Below, in pieces: positions 1-7,482 of a stretch of 64,000 nt of DNA. The stretch's first letter is position 1. The number at the start of each line of letters is the position of its first letter. The notes below the pieces were generated by a model. That model was not told where the DNA came from. It saw only the letters and a program-made list of their open reading frames with translations, and did not search any database. The position numbers were made by a program, and so were the translations under genes. The stretch comes from Maribacter orientalis (GTDB lineage Bacteria > Bacteroidota > Bacteroidia > Flavobacteriales > Flavobacteriaceae): contig NZ_FNZN01000001.1 of the NCBI RefSeq assembly GCF_900109345.1, positions 131,883-195,882 on the forward strand. The letters are read 5' to 3'.

Positions 1-26
1 AATATCCTTTAAAAATCAAGATCATA

Positions 27-40
27 CTGACTTAAATCAT
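27..40. promoter_or_regulatory. CRP/FNR-type palindrome, site 1
   Basis: The core TGACTTAAATCA at 28-39 fits TGAY-N4-RTCA with a 3' flanking T. It lies about 180 bp before the three-gene operon starting at 217 and is the only such site in that leader. The CRP/FNR superfamily binds TGA-N6-TCA cores; which regulator is used is not visible here. Confidence 0.5.
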
Positions 41-216
41 TTTATCTGCGGACTCTAGTTTGCATTTTTACTTCTTAAGATAAAGTAAGTACAATATTAT
101 GATAGACTCCATAATCAAGAAGAGGAACAACTACTTGATTAAACAATGAAAAATCTTAAAATAAGCCTATATACTAGGTTTTGGTGAAATGATTTACAAT
201 ACCTAAAATTAATACA

Positions 217-624
217 ATGAAAACAACTACTTCAAATGTTAAAACAGAATTTCTACTCGGCGCAGGTCTGGATGTGCTTCATTTTGAAAGCAAAGAATGG
301 ATGAATACCGTAGCTTTCTGGAAAGACGAAACCAAATTCTTTGCCGATTTGCTTAAGAAAAAAGAGTCTGCAGATGAGAATAAGCAGGAATATGGAAGTA
401 TGTTGAAAGAACTGGACAAAATACATGCAGATCTTTATGAAGATTTGGCAGAGGATATTACTAATCATGAAAAAATTTTAGCAAGATTGGAAAAGGGCGA
501 AAAAGGTTTATCAGATAGCGATTATCGAGATAAACACCGTCATATTAAATTTCAAATGGAAAGATTTGAGGCGGATTTTCAAAGGTTCAAGAGGGTGATT
601 TTCCAACATATGAAGAATCTCTAA
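217..624 (+). CDS. Conserved-looking small alpha-helical protein of unknown function
   Basis: This 135-residue protein is not recognised as any known family. It is soluble, with no signal peptide or membrane segment, rich in Lys, Glu and Asp, and predicted from its heptad-like pattern (about residues 35-130) to be mostly helical, perhaps a bundle or coiled coil. Five His residues are scattered through it (22, 70, 83, 107, 109) but no known metal-site pattern is evident. It is the first gene of a tight operon: the DinD-like gene starts 10 bp later and the ArsC-like gene follows after 5 bp. A CRP/FNR-type palindrome stands about 180 bp upstream, so stress or low-oxygen control is likely. The start ATG follows an A-rich leader typical of Bacteroidota. 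Function is not assigned. Confidence 0.7.
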   Translation: MKTTTSNVKTEFLLGAGLDVLHFESKEWMNTVAFWKDETKFFADLLKKKESADENKQEYGSMLKELDKIHADLYEDLAEDITNHEKILARLEKGEKGLSDSDYRDKHRHIKFQMERFEADFQRFKRVIFQHMKNL

Positions 625-634
625 AAATATATAT

Positions 635-985
635 ATGGAAATGGCCATTTTTAGAAGAGATTACCACACAGCTGATAGTATTGTTCATTTTATGGATTTC
701 TATAACAGTATGCAAATGAAATATCTTGCAAGTGATTTGCTGAATAAAGGATTATCGCCCAACAATATCTCTGATGCCTTTACTAGAGCGATAAAAGTCG
801 CAAAATCTTCAGGAATCGATGTGCGTAAACATTTTAGACCTGTTTTTAGTGGAATAGGCAGCGAAATCATTAGCGATTGCAAACTGTCTCGCTTAGGCTA
901 TGGCTTAGTGCTGTTGAATGCCGATGCTAAAATTTCGGTTGTTGCGTTATGGCAAGTGGACATTTTAAACAAATTTTTTGAATAA
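635..985 (+). CDS. Minimal DinD/BRO-N-like protein
   Basis: The 116-residue product resembles the conserved core of DNA-damage-inducible protein D (BRO-N/DinD-like). Matching stretches are SSGIDVRKHF, then SDCKLSRLGYGL, then NADAKISVVALWQVDI, which parallel the SG...HF, D..LTRYACYL and QNGD....A.AQ..F series of DinD. The family is normally about 280 residues, so this version keeps only the central core and has no C-terminal half. It could bind nucleic acid or be a regulatory relic. It sits second in a three-gene operon, 10 bp after the unknown helical protein and 5 bp before the ArsC-like gene. An alternative start is Met3 (641). The family call rests on motif recall, not on an alignment. Confidence 0.5.
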   Translation: MEMAIFRRDYHTADSIVHFMDFYNSMQMKYLASDLLNKGLSPNNISDAFTRAIKVAKSSGIDVRKHFRPVFSGIGSEIISDCKLSRLGYGLVLLNADAKISVVALWQVDILNKFFE

Positions 986-990
986 ATACT

Positions 991-1356
991 ATGGGAGAAA
1001 TAGCAACATCAAACTGGGAGGTAATTTTATTTTATAATCCCAATTCCAATATTGCCAAGAAAGCATTGGCATATGCCAAGGCAGAAGGTTTTCCGGTAAG
1101 GGATGTAGATATATTAAAAACCCCTTTTACGGGCACTCAATTGGAAGAATTGGCCGATCGGCTTCATGTTCCGCTAGAGGAATTGGTTAACAAAGAGCAC
1201 CCAGACTTCCATAAACATTTTGGTGAGCCGGATTTGTCGGAAGATGATTGGATTAAAATTTTAAGAAAAAACCCAGAACTGCTCAAAGAACCCATTGCTA
1301 TAAGAGGCGATAAAACCATATTGGTTAAAAGCCCAAGTGATATTATTAAGATATAA
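991..1356 (+). CDS. ArsC/Spx-family thioredoxin-fold protein lacking the catalytic cysteine
   Basis: A 121-residue protein of the arsenate reductase-like family. The N-terminal strand and loop WEVILFYNPNSNIAKKALAYA aligns with the HNPRC-x-K/S-SR loop of ArsC, but the active-site Cys is Ser19 (YNPNS). The central part, with TGTQLEELADRLHVPLEELVN (residues about 48-68), and the tail PIAIRGDKTILVKSP match the family. No other cysteine exists in the protein, so it cannot be a thiol arsenate reductase. A regulatory or binding role, as in Spx, is possible. Its length is usual for the family (about 115-120). It is last in the operon 217-1356. Fold assignment is fairly sure; function is unknown. Confidence 0.72.
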   Translation: MGEIATSNWEVILFYNPNSNIAKKALAYAKAEGFPVRDVDILKTPFTGTQLEELADRLHVPLEELVNKEHPDFHKHFGEPDLSEDDWIKILRKNPELLKEPIAIRGDKTILVKSPSDIIKI

Positions 1357-1607
1357 GAGGCAAAAAATCAATAAAGTTGATTTGTTCTTACTGGTACAGG
1401 ATAATACCTCAAGTTCTACTTTAACCCATAAGCTATAACAATCATAATAATAGATTAACAATACTAAAAAAAATATTCGATGCGACGTAGGTTTTTTCAG
1501 CGGAGTTCACAATATCCGAATGCCTAAAAAAATAGAGTATTAATGTAATTTACCAGTTCTTGATTCTGCTTATTTTCGAATCAAATACCCTTGTTTCCAT
1601 TATTTTT

Positions 1608-2102
1608 TTATTCATCTAATATGCTATCATCTGGTGTGATGATTTTCTTTAATGCTTTTTTAATTTCGTCTATATCATGCTTGATTTCCTGTTCAAACTT
1701 TTGTTCTTTTTCCTTTGTCGAAGTATTGAATACAATCAAATCTTCTTTGAACTCATGAGCGCGTTGGGCAAGCTTTTCTTTTAGTCTCGTATTTTTTTGT
1801 TCCAAACTATCCAAAGTTTTATGTAGTTTTTCCTGTTCTTTTTTATCGAATTTTGAAATCTTATCGCGAAGCTCCGTTACGCGATTTTCTGTATTTTTAA
1901 TGACTAACTCCGATTCATTTTTGAACTTTTCCCAGTCCTTTTTCACGGTAGTCTTTATATCATCTTTTGTCTCCTTTGCGACCACTTCTAAGTTTTCTTC
2001 GGAATCTTCTATGTGCTTTTTTTCCAGTTTTTCCCTACAACTGCTAAAGAGTGCCAAAACCATACACCCTGTTATCATCGTGAATAATATCGTTTTTTTC
2101 AT
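1608..2102 (-). CDS. Coiled-coil lipoprotein, stress-type
   Basis: This 164-residue protein has a signal peptide ending in a lipobox (LFSSC, Cys22), so it should be a membrane-anchored lipoprotein. From about residue 25 on it is almost entirely charged helix (Lys/Glu/Asp), with long heptad stretches predicted to be a coiled coil through about residue 150. It has no enzyme motif. The gene begins 49 bp after ferritin on the same strand and probably shares its transcript, so it may be expressed in the same stress conditions. The 3' end faces the ArsC-like gene across a 251-bp convergent gap in which I see no clear terminator. Function is not known. Confidence 0.7.
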   Translation of the reverse strand: MKKTILFTMITGCMVLALFSSCREKLEKKHIEDSEENLEVVAKETKDDIKTTVKKDWEKFKNESELVIKNTENRVTELRDKISKFDKKEQEKLHKTLDSLEQKNTRLKEKLAQRAHEFKEDLIVFNTSTKEKEQKFEQEIKHDIDEIKKALKKIITPDDSILDE

Positions 2103-2151
2103 GGGTTCTATTTTTATATTGTTTTTTCCAATTTTATGATATATTGAAGGT

Positions 2152-2661
2152 TTATTCCGCTAGATCTTCCATTTCCTCATCGAGTTCCCTCAGCATATCA
2201 GTTTTTTCACCGAATGCCTCGAACCTATCCAATAGATTTTGAAACTTTTCCAATTCCTCGGCCTGTTCTTTGCAATACCATAGCCCGAGTTCCGCCACCA
2301 TATAATTTTCCACTTTGTAGGCAGCTTTGGTAAGTGCATAACACTGTTTCGTAATTTCGGTTTCATGATCAAATGCCACTTTTATGGCATTGGGCAAATT
2401 TTGAAATTCCTGTTCCGGTTTCTTCAGGGCTGGTGTTGTGGGTTGAATACCGTTGGCCAAAAGCATTACCCTGGCTTTGTCGGCATGAGCCATTTCTTCT
2501 TCACTATATTTATTGAACAGTTTACCAGCCCCCAAGTAGCCTTTATCGGTTGCCCAAAGTGACATGGAAAGGTAAGTTCTCGAAGAAAATTCTTCTTGTT
2601 CTATACGATAATTGAGAAGTTCTACTATTTCCTCGTTCAAAAATTCTGATTTTGTTTTCAT
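2152..2661 (-). CDS. ftnA: Non-heme ferritin
   Basis: A 169-residue ferritin, the usual length for bacterial non-heme ferritins. It stores iron by oxidising Fe2+ at a dinuclear centre inside a 24-subunit shell in the cytosol. Visible ligands include Glu in the EQEEFSSRTYL helix (about residue 17), the EEEMAHADK motif supplying Glu and His (about 50-57), Glu in FDHETEITK, and the EQAEE helix near residue 132. The start is chosen at MKTKSEFLN, which matches the family N-terminus. Ferritin is first in a two-gene minus-strand unit with the coiled-coil lipoprotein. A CRP/FNR-type palindrome lies 110 bp upstream (2771-2782), suggesting redox control. Confidence 0.93.
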   Translation of the reverse strand: MKTKSEFLNEEIVELLNYRIEQEEFSSRTYLSMSLWATDKGYLGAGKLFNKYSEEEMAHADKARVMLLANGIQPTTPALKKPEQEFQNLPNAIKVAFDHETEITKQCYALTKAAYKVENYMVAELGLWYCKEQAEELEKFQNLLDRFEAFGEKTDMLRELDEEMEDLAE

Positions 2662-2769
2662 GCATTTTTCTTTTTAAATTTTTATTTGGTAAGATCATTC
2701 GTTGATAAGAATGAAGCCTACAAAGAATCAAGGGTTTAACAAAGCTAATTTGATATTTTAGAGGCTAAA

Positions 2770-2783
2770 ATGATTTGTATCAG
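2770..2783. promoter_or_regulatory. CRP/FNR-type palindrome, site 2 (ferritin)
   Basis: The core TGATTTGTATCA at 2771-2782 fits TGAY-N4-RTCA with a flanking A on the left. It lies 110 bp before the ferritin start on the minus strand, a plausible activator or repressor position. No plus-strand gene starts near it. Confidence 0.5.
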
Positions 2784-2871
2784 TCAGAAATAAAACCAAC
2801 TTATATTCGATGCCAATTTTTGCAACTTTGTTATCATTATATGAAGGCTTTTATAAAAGTTTGGCGAGCAA

Positions 2872-3405
2872 TTAAGAAACTTTCCTTTTAATAATCTTGC
2901 TGATTATAAGAAAGATGAACCAAGGTAAAAAGGTAAATTGTAGAACCGGAGTAACCCCCGCACCAGTAAGAGGCAATAATGGCATTGTGCTAGTATACAT
3001 CCAATGACCATTTTCCAAATGAATCATTTCCGAAAAATTCGCACCCAACCCTCCGACTAGCATTAGGAGTATTACTTTCTTAGTATTCATGTTTCTGGTC
3101 CAAAACACATCGTTGAAAAGTAGACCAAATGCAAAAAATAAAAGTAGAACCATCAGCACATCGGCCAAAGTGGCCAAAGCACAGAAATATATATGCTTTT
3201 CATCATATTGGAAGCCTTTGTACAAAGGACCATGGGCCAATTCCCAAACAAAGTTGAGAACATAGGCCACAATGAACGTGGCATAAAGTACATGGCTGTA
3301 GGTCTGCTTTTCCTTTACCTTTCTTTTAAAATAGAAGTATATGACTACTATAACGACCAAAACTATACTTGGTGTTATGAACATACTCGGACTTAAATTG
3401 ACCAT
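2872..3405 (-). CDS. Integral membrane protein of unknown function
   Basis: A 177-residue protein with about five hydrophobic helices (near residues 8-26, 38-56, 71-98, 108-124 and 150-170). Polar residues within or beside the helices, such as FVWELAHGPLY in the second helix and ANFSEMIHLENGHWMY between the fourth and fifth, may be functional (Glu, His, Asn). I do not recognise the family. It is monocistronic on the minus strand. Upstream lies a perfect 11-bp inverted repeat (3475-3505) whose centre is 85 bp from the ATG. It could be a small transporter or sensor; no evidence decides. Confidence 0.65.
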   Translation of the reverse strand: MVNLSPSMFITPSIVLVVIVVIYFYFKRKVKEKQTYSHVLYATFIVAYVLNFVWELAHGPLYKGFQYDEKHIYFCALATLADVLMVLLLFFAFGLLFNDVFWTRNMNTKKVILLMLVGGLGANFSEMIHLENGHWMYTSTMPLLPLTGAGVTPVLQFTFLPWFIFLIISKIIKRKVS

Positions 3406-3474
3406 TCAAATACAGTTTAATATCGTAATAGTTATTTTAGCTTACCGTTTTTTATTGCATTTCTTTGTTGGGTA

Positions 3475-3505
3475 GTACAGTTTAAATATGGCGGTTAAAC
3501 TGTAC
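3475..3505. repeat. Perfect 11-bp inverted repeat
   Basis: Arms GTACAGTTTAA (3475-3485) and TTAAACTGTAC (3495-3505) are perfectly complementary around a 9-base loop ATATGGCGG. Neither side has a T-run, so a terminator is unlikely. It overlaps the end of a decayed minus-strand frame and precedes the membrane-protein gene at 3405, so it could be an operator or an RNA hairpin. Confidence 0.6.
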
Positions 3506-3727
3506 AGGGCCTAGAAGGACTTTATTCAATATATCAGCTATATTGGTAGCCACCAATAGAATCACACCGGTAATTAGCCCGGAACCCATCCAATTAGAGC
3601 AACAATTGATTCAAGGGACTTTCGTGTTCATCGCTGGTCTAAAAAGCTTTTATCTTATCACGGGAACCCCCAATTGTCCCATTAAGGTGATAATGTCTTC
3701 ATAGTGTTTTGGAAAATCTTTGACCAT
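3482..3727 (-). pseudogene. Decayed short membrane-protein gene (unidentified)
   Basis: Read on the minus strand, an 82-codon frame begins MVKDFPKHYEDIITLMGQLG and ends in a hydrophobic segment (GLITGVILLVATNIADIL) followed by a stop, but has two in-frame stops (TAA near codon 27, TGA near codon 39). The protein-like composition on both sides of the stops suggests a dead gene rather than noise. I cannot name the family, and chance is not excluded. Confidence 0.35.
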
Positions 3728-3788
3728 AGCCCTAAACTTTAGATTCAACGTTTAGTTGGCAAAATTATCTTAAAAGCAATCCACTAGA

Positions 3789-3804
3789 AATGATTTAAAT
3801 CATT
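3789..3804. promoter_or_regulatory. CRP/FNR-type palindrome, site 3 (perfect)
   Basis: AATGATTTAAATCATT is a perfect 16-bp palindrome containing TGATTTAAATCA (3791-3802). It is the most symmetric copy in the window and lies roughly 90 bp before the decayed PPOX-family gene, so it is probably the leftover control site of that gene. Confidence 0.6.
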
Positions 3805-3889
3805 CTGGGTTTTATGAATACTTCTTTACTTTGATATGCTTTCTTACAGAAGAACTACAAATTATTCCAGATTGTTAGGGGATTAAAGT

Positions 3890-4319
3890 AATGGACAAAT
3901 TGAAAGTGTATTGCACAGTTTTATTATAGGGCGAATAGGTTGTCACGCAAATAATAAGACTTATGTTGTACCGGTCACCTATACCAATGATGGTCAGTAA
4001 GTTTATGTACAGACCAAGAAAGGAATGAAGATTGATTTGATGCGTAAAAATCCAATGGTCTGTTTTGAAGTTGATGTAATAGAAAATATGAGTAATTGGT
4101 GAAGTGTAATCGCCTGATGGAAATTCGAGGTATTAAAATAGCCCGAGGTGTCGAATCGGCATGCAAAAACTAATAGATTGTGTAATGCCACTAATTACTG
4201 GCGAAACCACAGTTCATAATGCAATAACTGATGTGCACAGAAATTTTATAGAAGTTACGCAAGGCATTGTTTATTGAATTAAACTAACCGAAAAAACGGG
4301 AAGGTTTAAAAAAAAATGA
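3890..4319 (+). pseudogene. Decayed pyridoxamine-5'-phosphate-oxidase-like (PPOX) flavin-binding protein
   Basis: From about 3896 one frame reads QIESVLHS, then IGRIGCHANNKTYVVPVTY, then VYVQTKKGMKIDLMRKNPMV and CFEVDVIENMSNW, the hallmark order of small PPOX-family flavin-nucleotide-binding proteins. It is broken by a TAA after GQ, a TGA after SNW, a TGA after SVIA and a TAG after EVLK. A frameshift then moves the reading to another frame, which continues with LIDCVMPLITGETTVHNA, an in-frame TGA, and IKLTEKTGRFKK to a final TGA at 4317-4319. At least four stops plus a shift make it certain that no full product is made. A perfect CRP/FNR-type palindrome remains upstream. Family members of this type usually have about 150-160 residues, so most of the length is still present. 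Confidence 0.85.
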
Positions 4320-4486
4320 ATTTAACTAGAAGAGCCTTTTACTAATAAGATTTCTTAGAGTGTTACTTTTTAGAAATAATTACTATAGAACCACTGTTTC
4401 TTTTTTTTTGTATTGGTTTTAGATATGGCGGCGTTAAAGGGATATTCTATTGGTCAATCAATTAATTTAGGGGATAATGTAGGAGT

Positions 4487-6421
4487 ATGGAGTATTTATT
4501 TGAACAGGAATGGCTAGTAACCAACGGACTTGGCGGTTATGCATCTGGAGCGGTTAGTGGGGCAAATACCAGGCGTTATCATGGTCTGCTAGTAGCAGCA
4601 TTGAACCCACCAACGGATAGATGGGTGGTGGTCGCCAAAATTGAGGAACGTGTTTTTATCAATGGAACGTACCATGACCTTTCTACTAATCAATATTCAG
4701 GAATCGTTTATCCTAACGGGTCAAAGTATTTAAATGATTTCGGTAACCTTCCCTTTCCAACTTGGCAGTATGCAATGGACAATTGGAAACTAGAAAAAAA
4801 TATTTTTATGGTGCAGGACTCCAATACCGTTTTGGTGAGCTATAAGAATGACGGGAAAACGTCCTTTTTTTTAGAACTCCATCCGCTTTATGAAAATAAC
4901 GATTACCATGCTACCTTTCATGAAAATCAGTTCACTGATTTTTATACGGAAATCTCCCCGACTCATCTAAAAACATATGCTCATTATGGTAGTAAACCCG
5001 TTTTTACAGGATGGAGCGTAGGAGAATTTACCGAGGCACGCTCATGGTACAAGAATATTGAATTGCCTAAAGAGCATGAGCAGGGTTATGATTTTGTATG
5101 TGATTATTATAGGATAGGCTATGTAAAATATGAGTTGAAGCCAAACGAACAATTGACGCTAGTGTTTAGCTTAGAAGAAGATGTAATTACAAGTGATATC
5201 GAAAAATTATATTCGAAAGAAAAGAGAAAATCGGAGGGAAGTAAAATAAAGAAAGAGCAAGGTTTTTATGGGAATCTACTACGTTCAGGAAAACAATTTT
5301 TGGTCAAAAGGAATTCAACCGATAGCATGTCGATTATTGCAGGCTACCATTGGTTCGGAGATTGGGGTAGAGACACCATGATTTCGATGCGCGGATTGAC
5401 CATAGCTACCGGTAATAAAGCAGTCTCCAAATCAATTCTTTCGACTTTTTATAGAAGTATCGATCAAGGTTTGATACCCAATAAATTTCCGGACCAAAGT
5501 CAAGATTATATTGATTATAATACCATCGATGCAACATTATGGCTTTTTATAGCATCCTACGAGTATGTACTTAAATTTAATGATCTTCCCTTCGTAAAAA
5601 AACATATAAATATCTTAAAAGGGCTATTGGATGGTCATATATGCGGTACACGGTACAACATTCATGTAACTGAAGAAGGTTTTTTATTCGGTGGGCAAGA
5701 AAGCGAACAACTCACGTGGATGGATGCCATTGTAGCTGGGAAAGTAATTACACCGCGCATCGGTTGCCCTGTTGAGGTCAATGCCTTGTGGTACAATGCC
5801 TTAAAGATTTATGAAGCATTCTGCAAGGACCTCCAAATCGAATTTGGGGCTGAATACGAAGATATTTGTAATCGATTTGAGACTAATTTTTCTAAGATGT
5901 TCACAAATCCCGAAGGAACTCTTTTTGATGTTCTTATTCCGAATGTAACCTATGACAATTGTTTTAGACCCAACCAATTGTTTTGTCTGAGTTTGCCATT
6001 TTCAGTACTGGAAAAAGTACAGCAGATTAAAATTTTCGAAGCCATACGCGAAAAGCTTTATACTCCTTATGGCCTTAGGACTCTTGATAAAGAGAATACT
6101 AATTATCATGGCAAATTTGAAGGAAACCGATTGCAGCGTGACCAGGCCTATCATCAAGGTACAGTATGGCCGTATTTATTGTTTGATTACTATCATGTAT
6201 TTTTTAAATTATACGGAGCCACCATTAAAAACAAAAAAAAGGTGGTAAGAGAGTTGGCCTTATTGAAAGACCATTTCTATAACCAACAAGGAATACATTG
6301 TATCTCCGAAGTTTTTGATGGAGACGACCCCAAGGAGGGGAAAGGGTGTATACACCAGGCATGGTCTGTAGCTGCACTGATTCGTTTATATACGGATTAT
6401 GAACTTTTTAATGTTGAGTAA
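4487..6421 (+). CDS. Amylo-alpha-1,6-glucosidase (bacterial glycogen debranching enzyme)
   Basis: The 644-residue protein has the two-domain layout of bacterial glycogen debranching enzymes: an N-terminal GDE_N beta domain (about 10-225) beginning with the signature WLVTNGLGGYASG and TRRYHGLLVAA, and a C-terminal alpha/alpha-barrel amylo-1,6-glucosidase domain (about 270-640). Barrel landmarks are YHWFGDWGRDTMISMRG (about 284-300), YNTIDATLWLF, QLTWMDA and QAYHQGTVWPYL (about 551). It hydrolyses alpha-1,6 branch points of glycogen or maltodextrin in the cytosol; no signal peptide is present. It is monocistronic and converges on the prs gene. It sits between stress genes, so it may mobilise stored glucan when respiration stops. 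The start at MEYLFEQEW fits the family N-terminus. Confidence 0.9.
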   Translation: MEYLFEQEWLVTNGLGGYASGAVSGANTRRYHGLLVAALNPPTDRWVVVAKIEERVFINGTYHDLSTNQYSGIVYPNGSKYLNDFGNLPFPTWQYAMDNWKLEKNIFMVQDSNTVLVSYKNDGKTSFFLELHPLYENNDYHATFHENQFTDFYTEISPTHLKTYAHYGSKPVFTGWSVGEFTEARSWYKNIELPKEHEQGYDFVCDYYRIGYVKYELKPNEQLTLVFSLEEDVITSDIEKLYSKEKRKSEGSKIKKEQGFYGNLLRSGKQFLVKRNSTDSMSIIAGYHWFGDWGRDTMISMRGLTIATGNKAVSKSILSTFYRSIDQGLIPNKFPDQSQDYIDYNTIDATLWLFIASYEYVLKFNDLPFVKKHINILKGLLDGHICGTRYNIHVTEEGFLFGGQESEQLTWMDAIVAGKVITPRIGCPVEVNALWYNALKIYEAFCKDLQIEFGAEYEDICNRFETNFSKMFTNPEGTLFDVLIPNVTYDNCFRPNQLFCLSLPFSVLEKVQQIKIFEAIREKLYTPYGLRTLDKENTNYHGKFEGNRLQRDQAYHQGTVWPYLLFDYYHVFFKLYGATIKNKKKVVRELALLKDHFYNQQGIHCISEVFDGDDPKEGKGCIHQAWSVAALIRLYTDYELFNVE

Positions 6422-6577
6422 AACGAACTGACTTGACAAACTACAAATGGTAGAATTCGTAAATAAAATAAAAACTCAAAGTTTTTTGGTAATGACATTG
6501 ATTTGTTAGTTAAAGATGTCTTTTTAAAAAACTTCTTAAGGCATATGAAAATATAGTTAGCAAGCAATTCGATATTT

Positions 6578-7477
6578 TTAATTAAAGTTAGACATCAAAT
6601 TTTTAATTTCTTCTGCCAAAATATAAGTTAAATCAATTGCATTGGAGGCATGCGGAATCGTATTGCAAGTAACAATTTCAGCAACTTCTGCATCCTTTAG
6701 TTCTTGATACGCATTCCCAGAAAAAACAGCATGTATACCAATGCAAACGGCAGGTTTCATGCCTTCCTTTTTAAGATGACCGATGGTTTCCAACATGGTA
6801 TGTGCCGTTGAAATAATATCATCTACCAAAACAGGAGTCGCATCTTTATATTTTTCAAAGTAGGGGATGGAAACTTCCACATCATTGTCACCATGCCTAA
6901 TTTTAGTCAATATCGTAAAAGGAGCGTCCGCATATTTTGCAACAACGGACACCCATTGTGCACTTTCTGCATCTGGGCCAATAAGAATAGGATCTTTTAT
7001 GTTCTCCTTAATCCATTTAGAAATTGCGTTCGCTGCATGAATAACTTTATTGGGGATGTGGTACACTTTTGAAAGTGATTTAATTCTATGTAGATGGGGA
7101 TCTATGGTTATGATACCATCCGCAAATTCGGAAATGAGCTTACCAAATAAGGTAGAAGTAACCGCTTCTCCAGGATTGAATATCTTATCCTGTCGCATAT
7201 AGGCGAGATAGGGTGCTACCAAACACACCTTTTTAGCACCTAAAGACTTTACCGTCTTGCTCAAAAAATAAAGAGGCAAAAGTTTTTCATCGGGTTCGTG
7301 CAGGGTACAGACTAATACAACGCTTTTTCCTTTCACATCCGACAGGATTCTAATATATGATTCTCCATCTGGAAATCTTCGCAAGTTTGCCGCTCCAATT
7401 TCTGCATGCAACTTATTCGCCAATTGTGCAGTCAACTTTTCGTTTCCGGGAAGACTAAAAAATATCGTTTTTTCCAT
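6578..7477 (-). CDS. prs: Ribose-phosphate pyrophosphokinase paralogue (PRPP synthetase family)
   Basis: A 299-residue PRPP synthetase, slightly shorter than the usual housekeeping form of about 310-315. The family normally makes 5-phosphoribosyl-1-pyrophosphate from ribose 5-phosphate and ATP. Visible motifs are RRFPDGESYIRI (about 33-44), the flexible-loop region PYLAYMRQDK, the metal-binding IITIDPHLHRI (about 122-132), and a PRPP-binding loop PVLVDDIISTAHTM, where the typical DTAGT becomes STAHT. It is last in the operon MBL - phosphorylase - prs, starting 5 bp after the phosphorylase. Because it is linked to a nucleotide phosphorylase and differs from the housekeeping enzyme, it may be a salvage-specific paralogue. 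The exact substrate is inferred. Confidence 0.88.
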   Translation of the reverse strand: MEKTIFFSLPGNEKLTAQLANKLHAEIGAANLRRFPDGESYIRILSDVKGKSVVLVCTLHEPDEKLLPLYFLSKTVKSLGAKKVCLVAPYLAYMRQDKIFNPGEAVTSTLFGKLISEFADGIITIDPHLHRIKSLSKVYHIPNKVIHAANAISKWIKENIKDPILIGPDAESAQWVSVVAKYADAPFTILTKIRHGDNDVEVSIPYFEKYKDATPVLVDDIISTAHTMLETIGHLKKEGMKPAVCIGIHAVFSGNAYQELKDAEVAEIVTCNTIPHASNAIDLTYILAEEIKNLMSNFN

Positions 7478-7482
7478 TCTTT

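Larger units (their letters stand above)
3406..3889. other. Gene-free stretch with inverted repeat, decayed frame and regulatory palindrome
   Basis: This 480-bp stretch has no intact gene. It holds an 11-bp inverted repeat at 3475-3505, a minus-strand reading frame with two internal stops (3482-3727), and a full CRP/FNR-type palindrome at 3789-3804 that faces the broken PPOX gene beginning near 3890. Confidence 0.6.

Noticed and set aside
2819-2890. Promoter-like stretch (GCAACTTTG) followed by a 16-codon frame from 2840
   Set aside because: The frame runs into the end of the membrane-protein gene on the opposite strand and has no sign of being coding.
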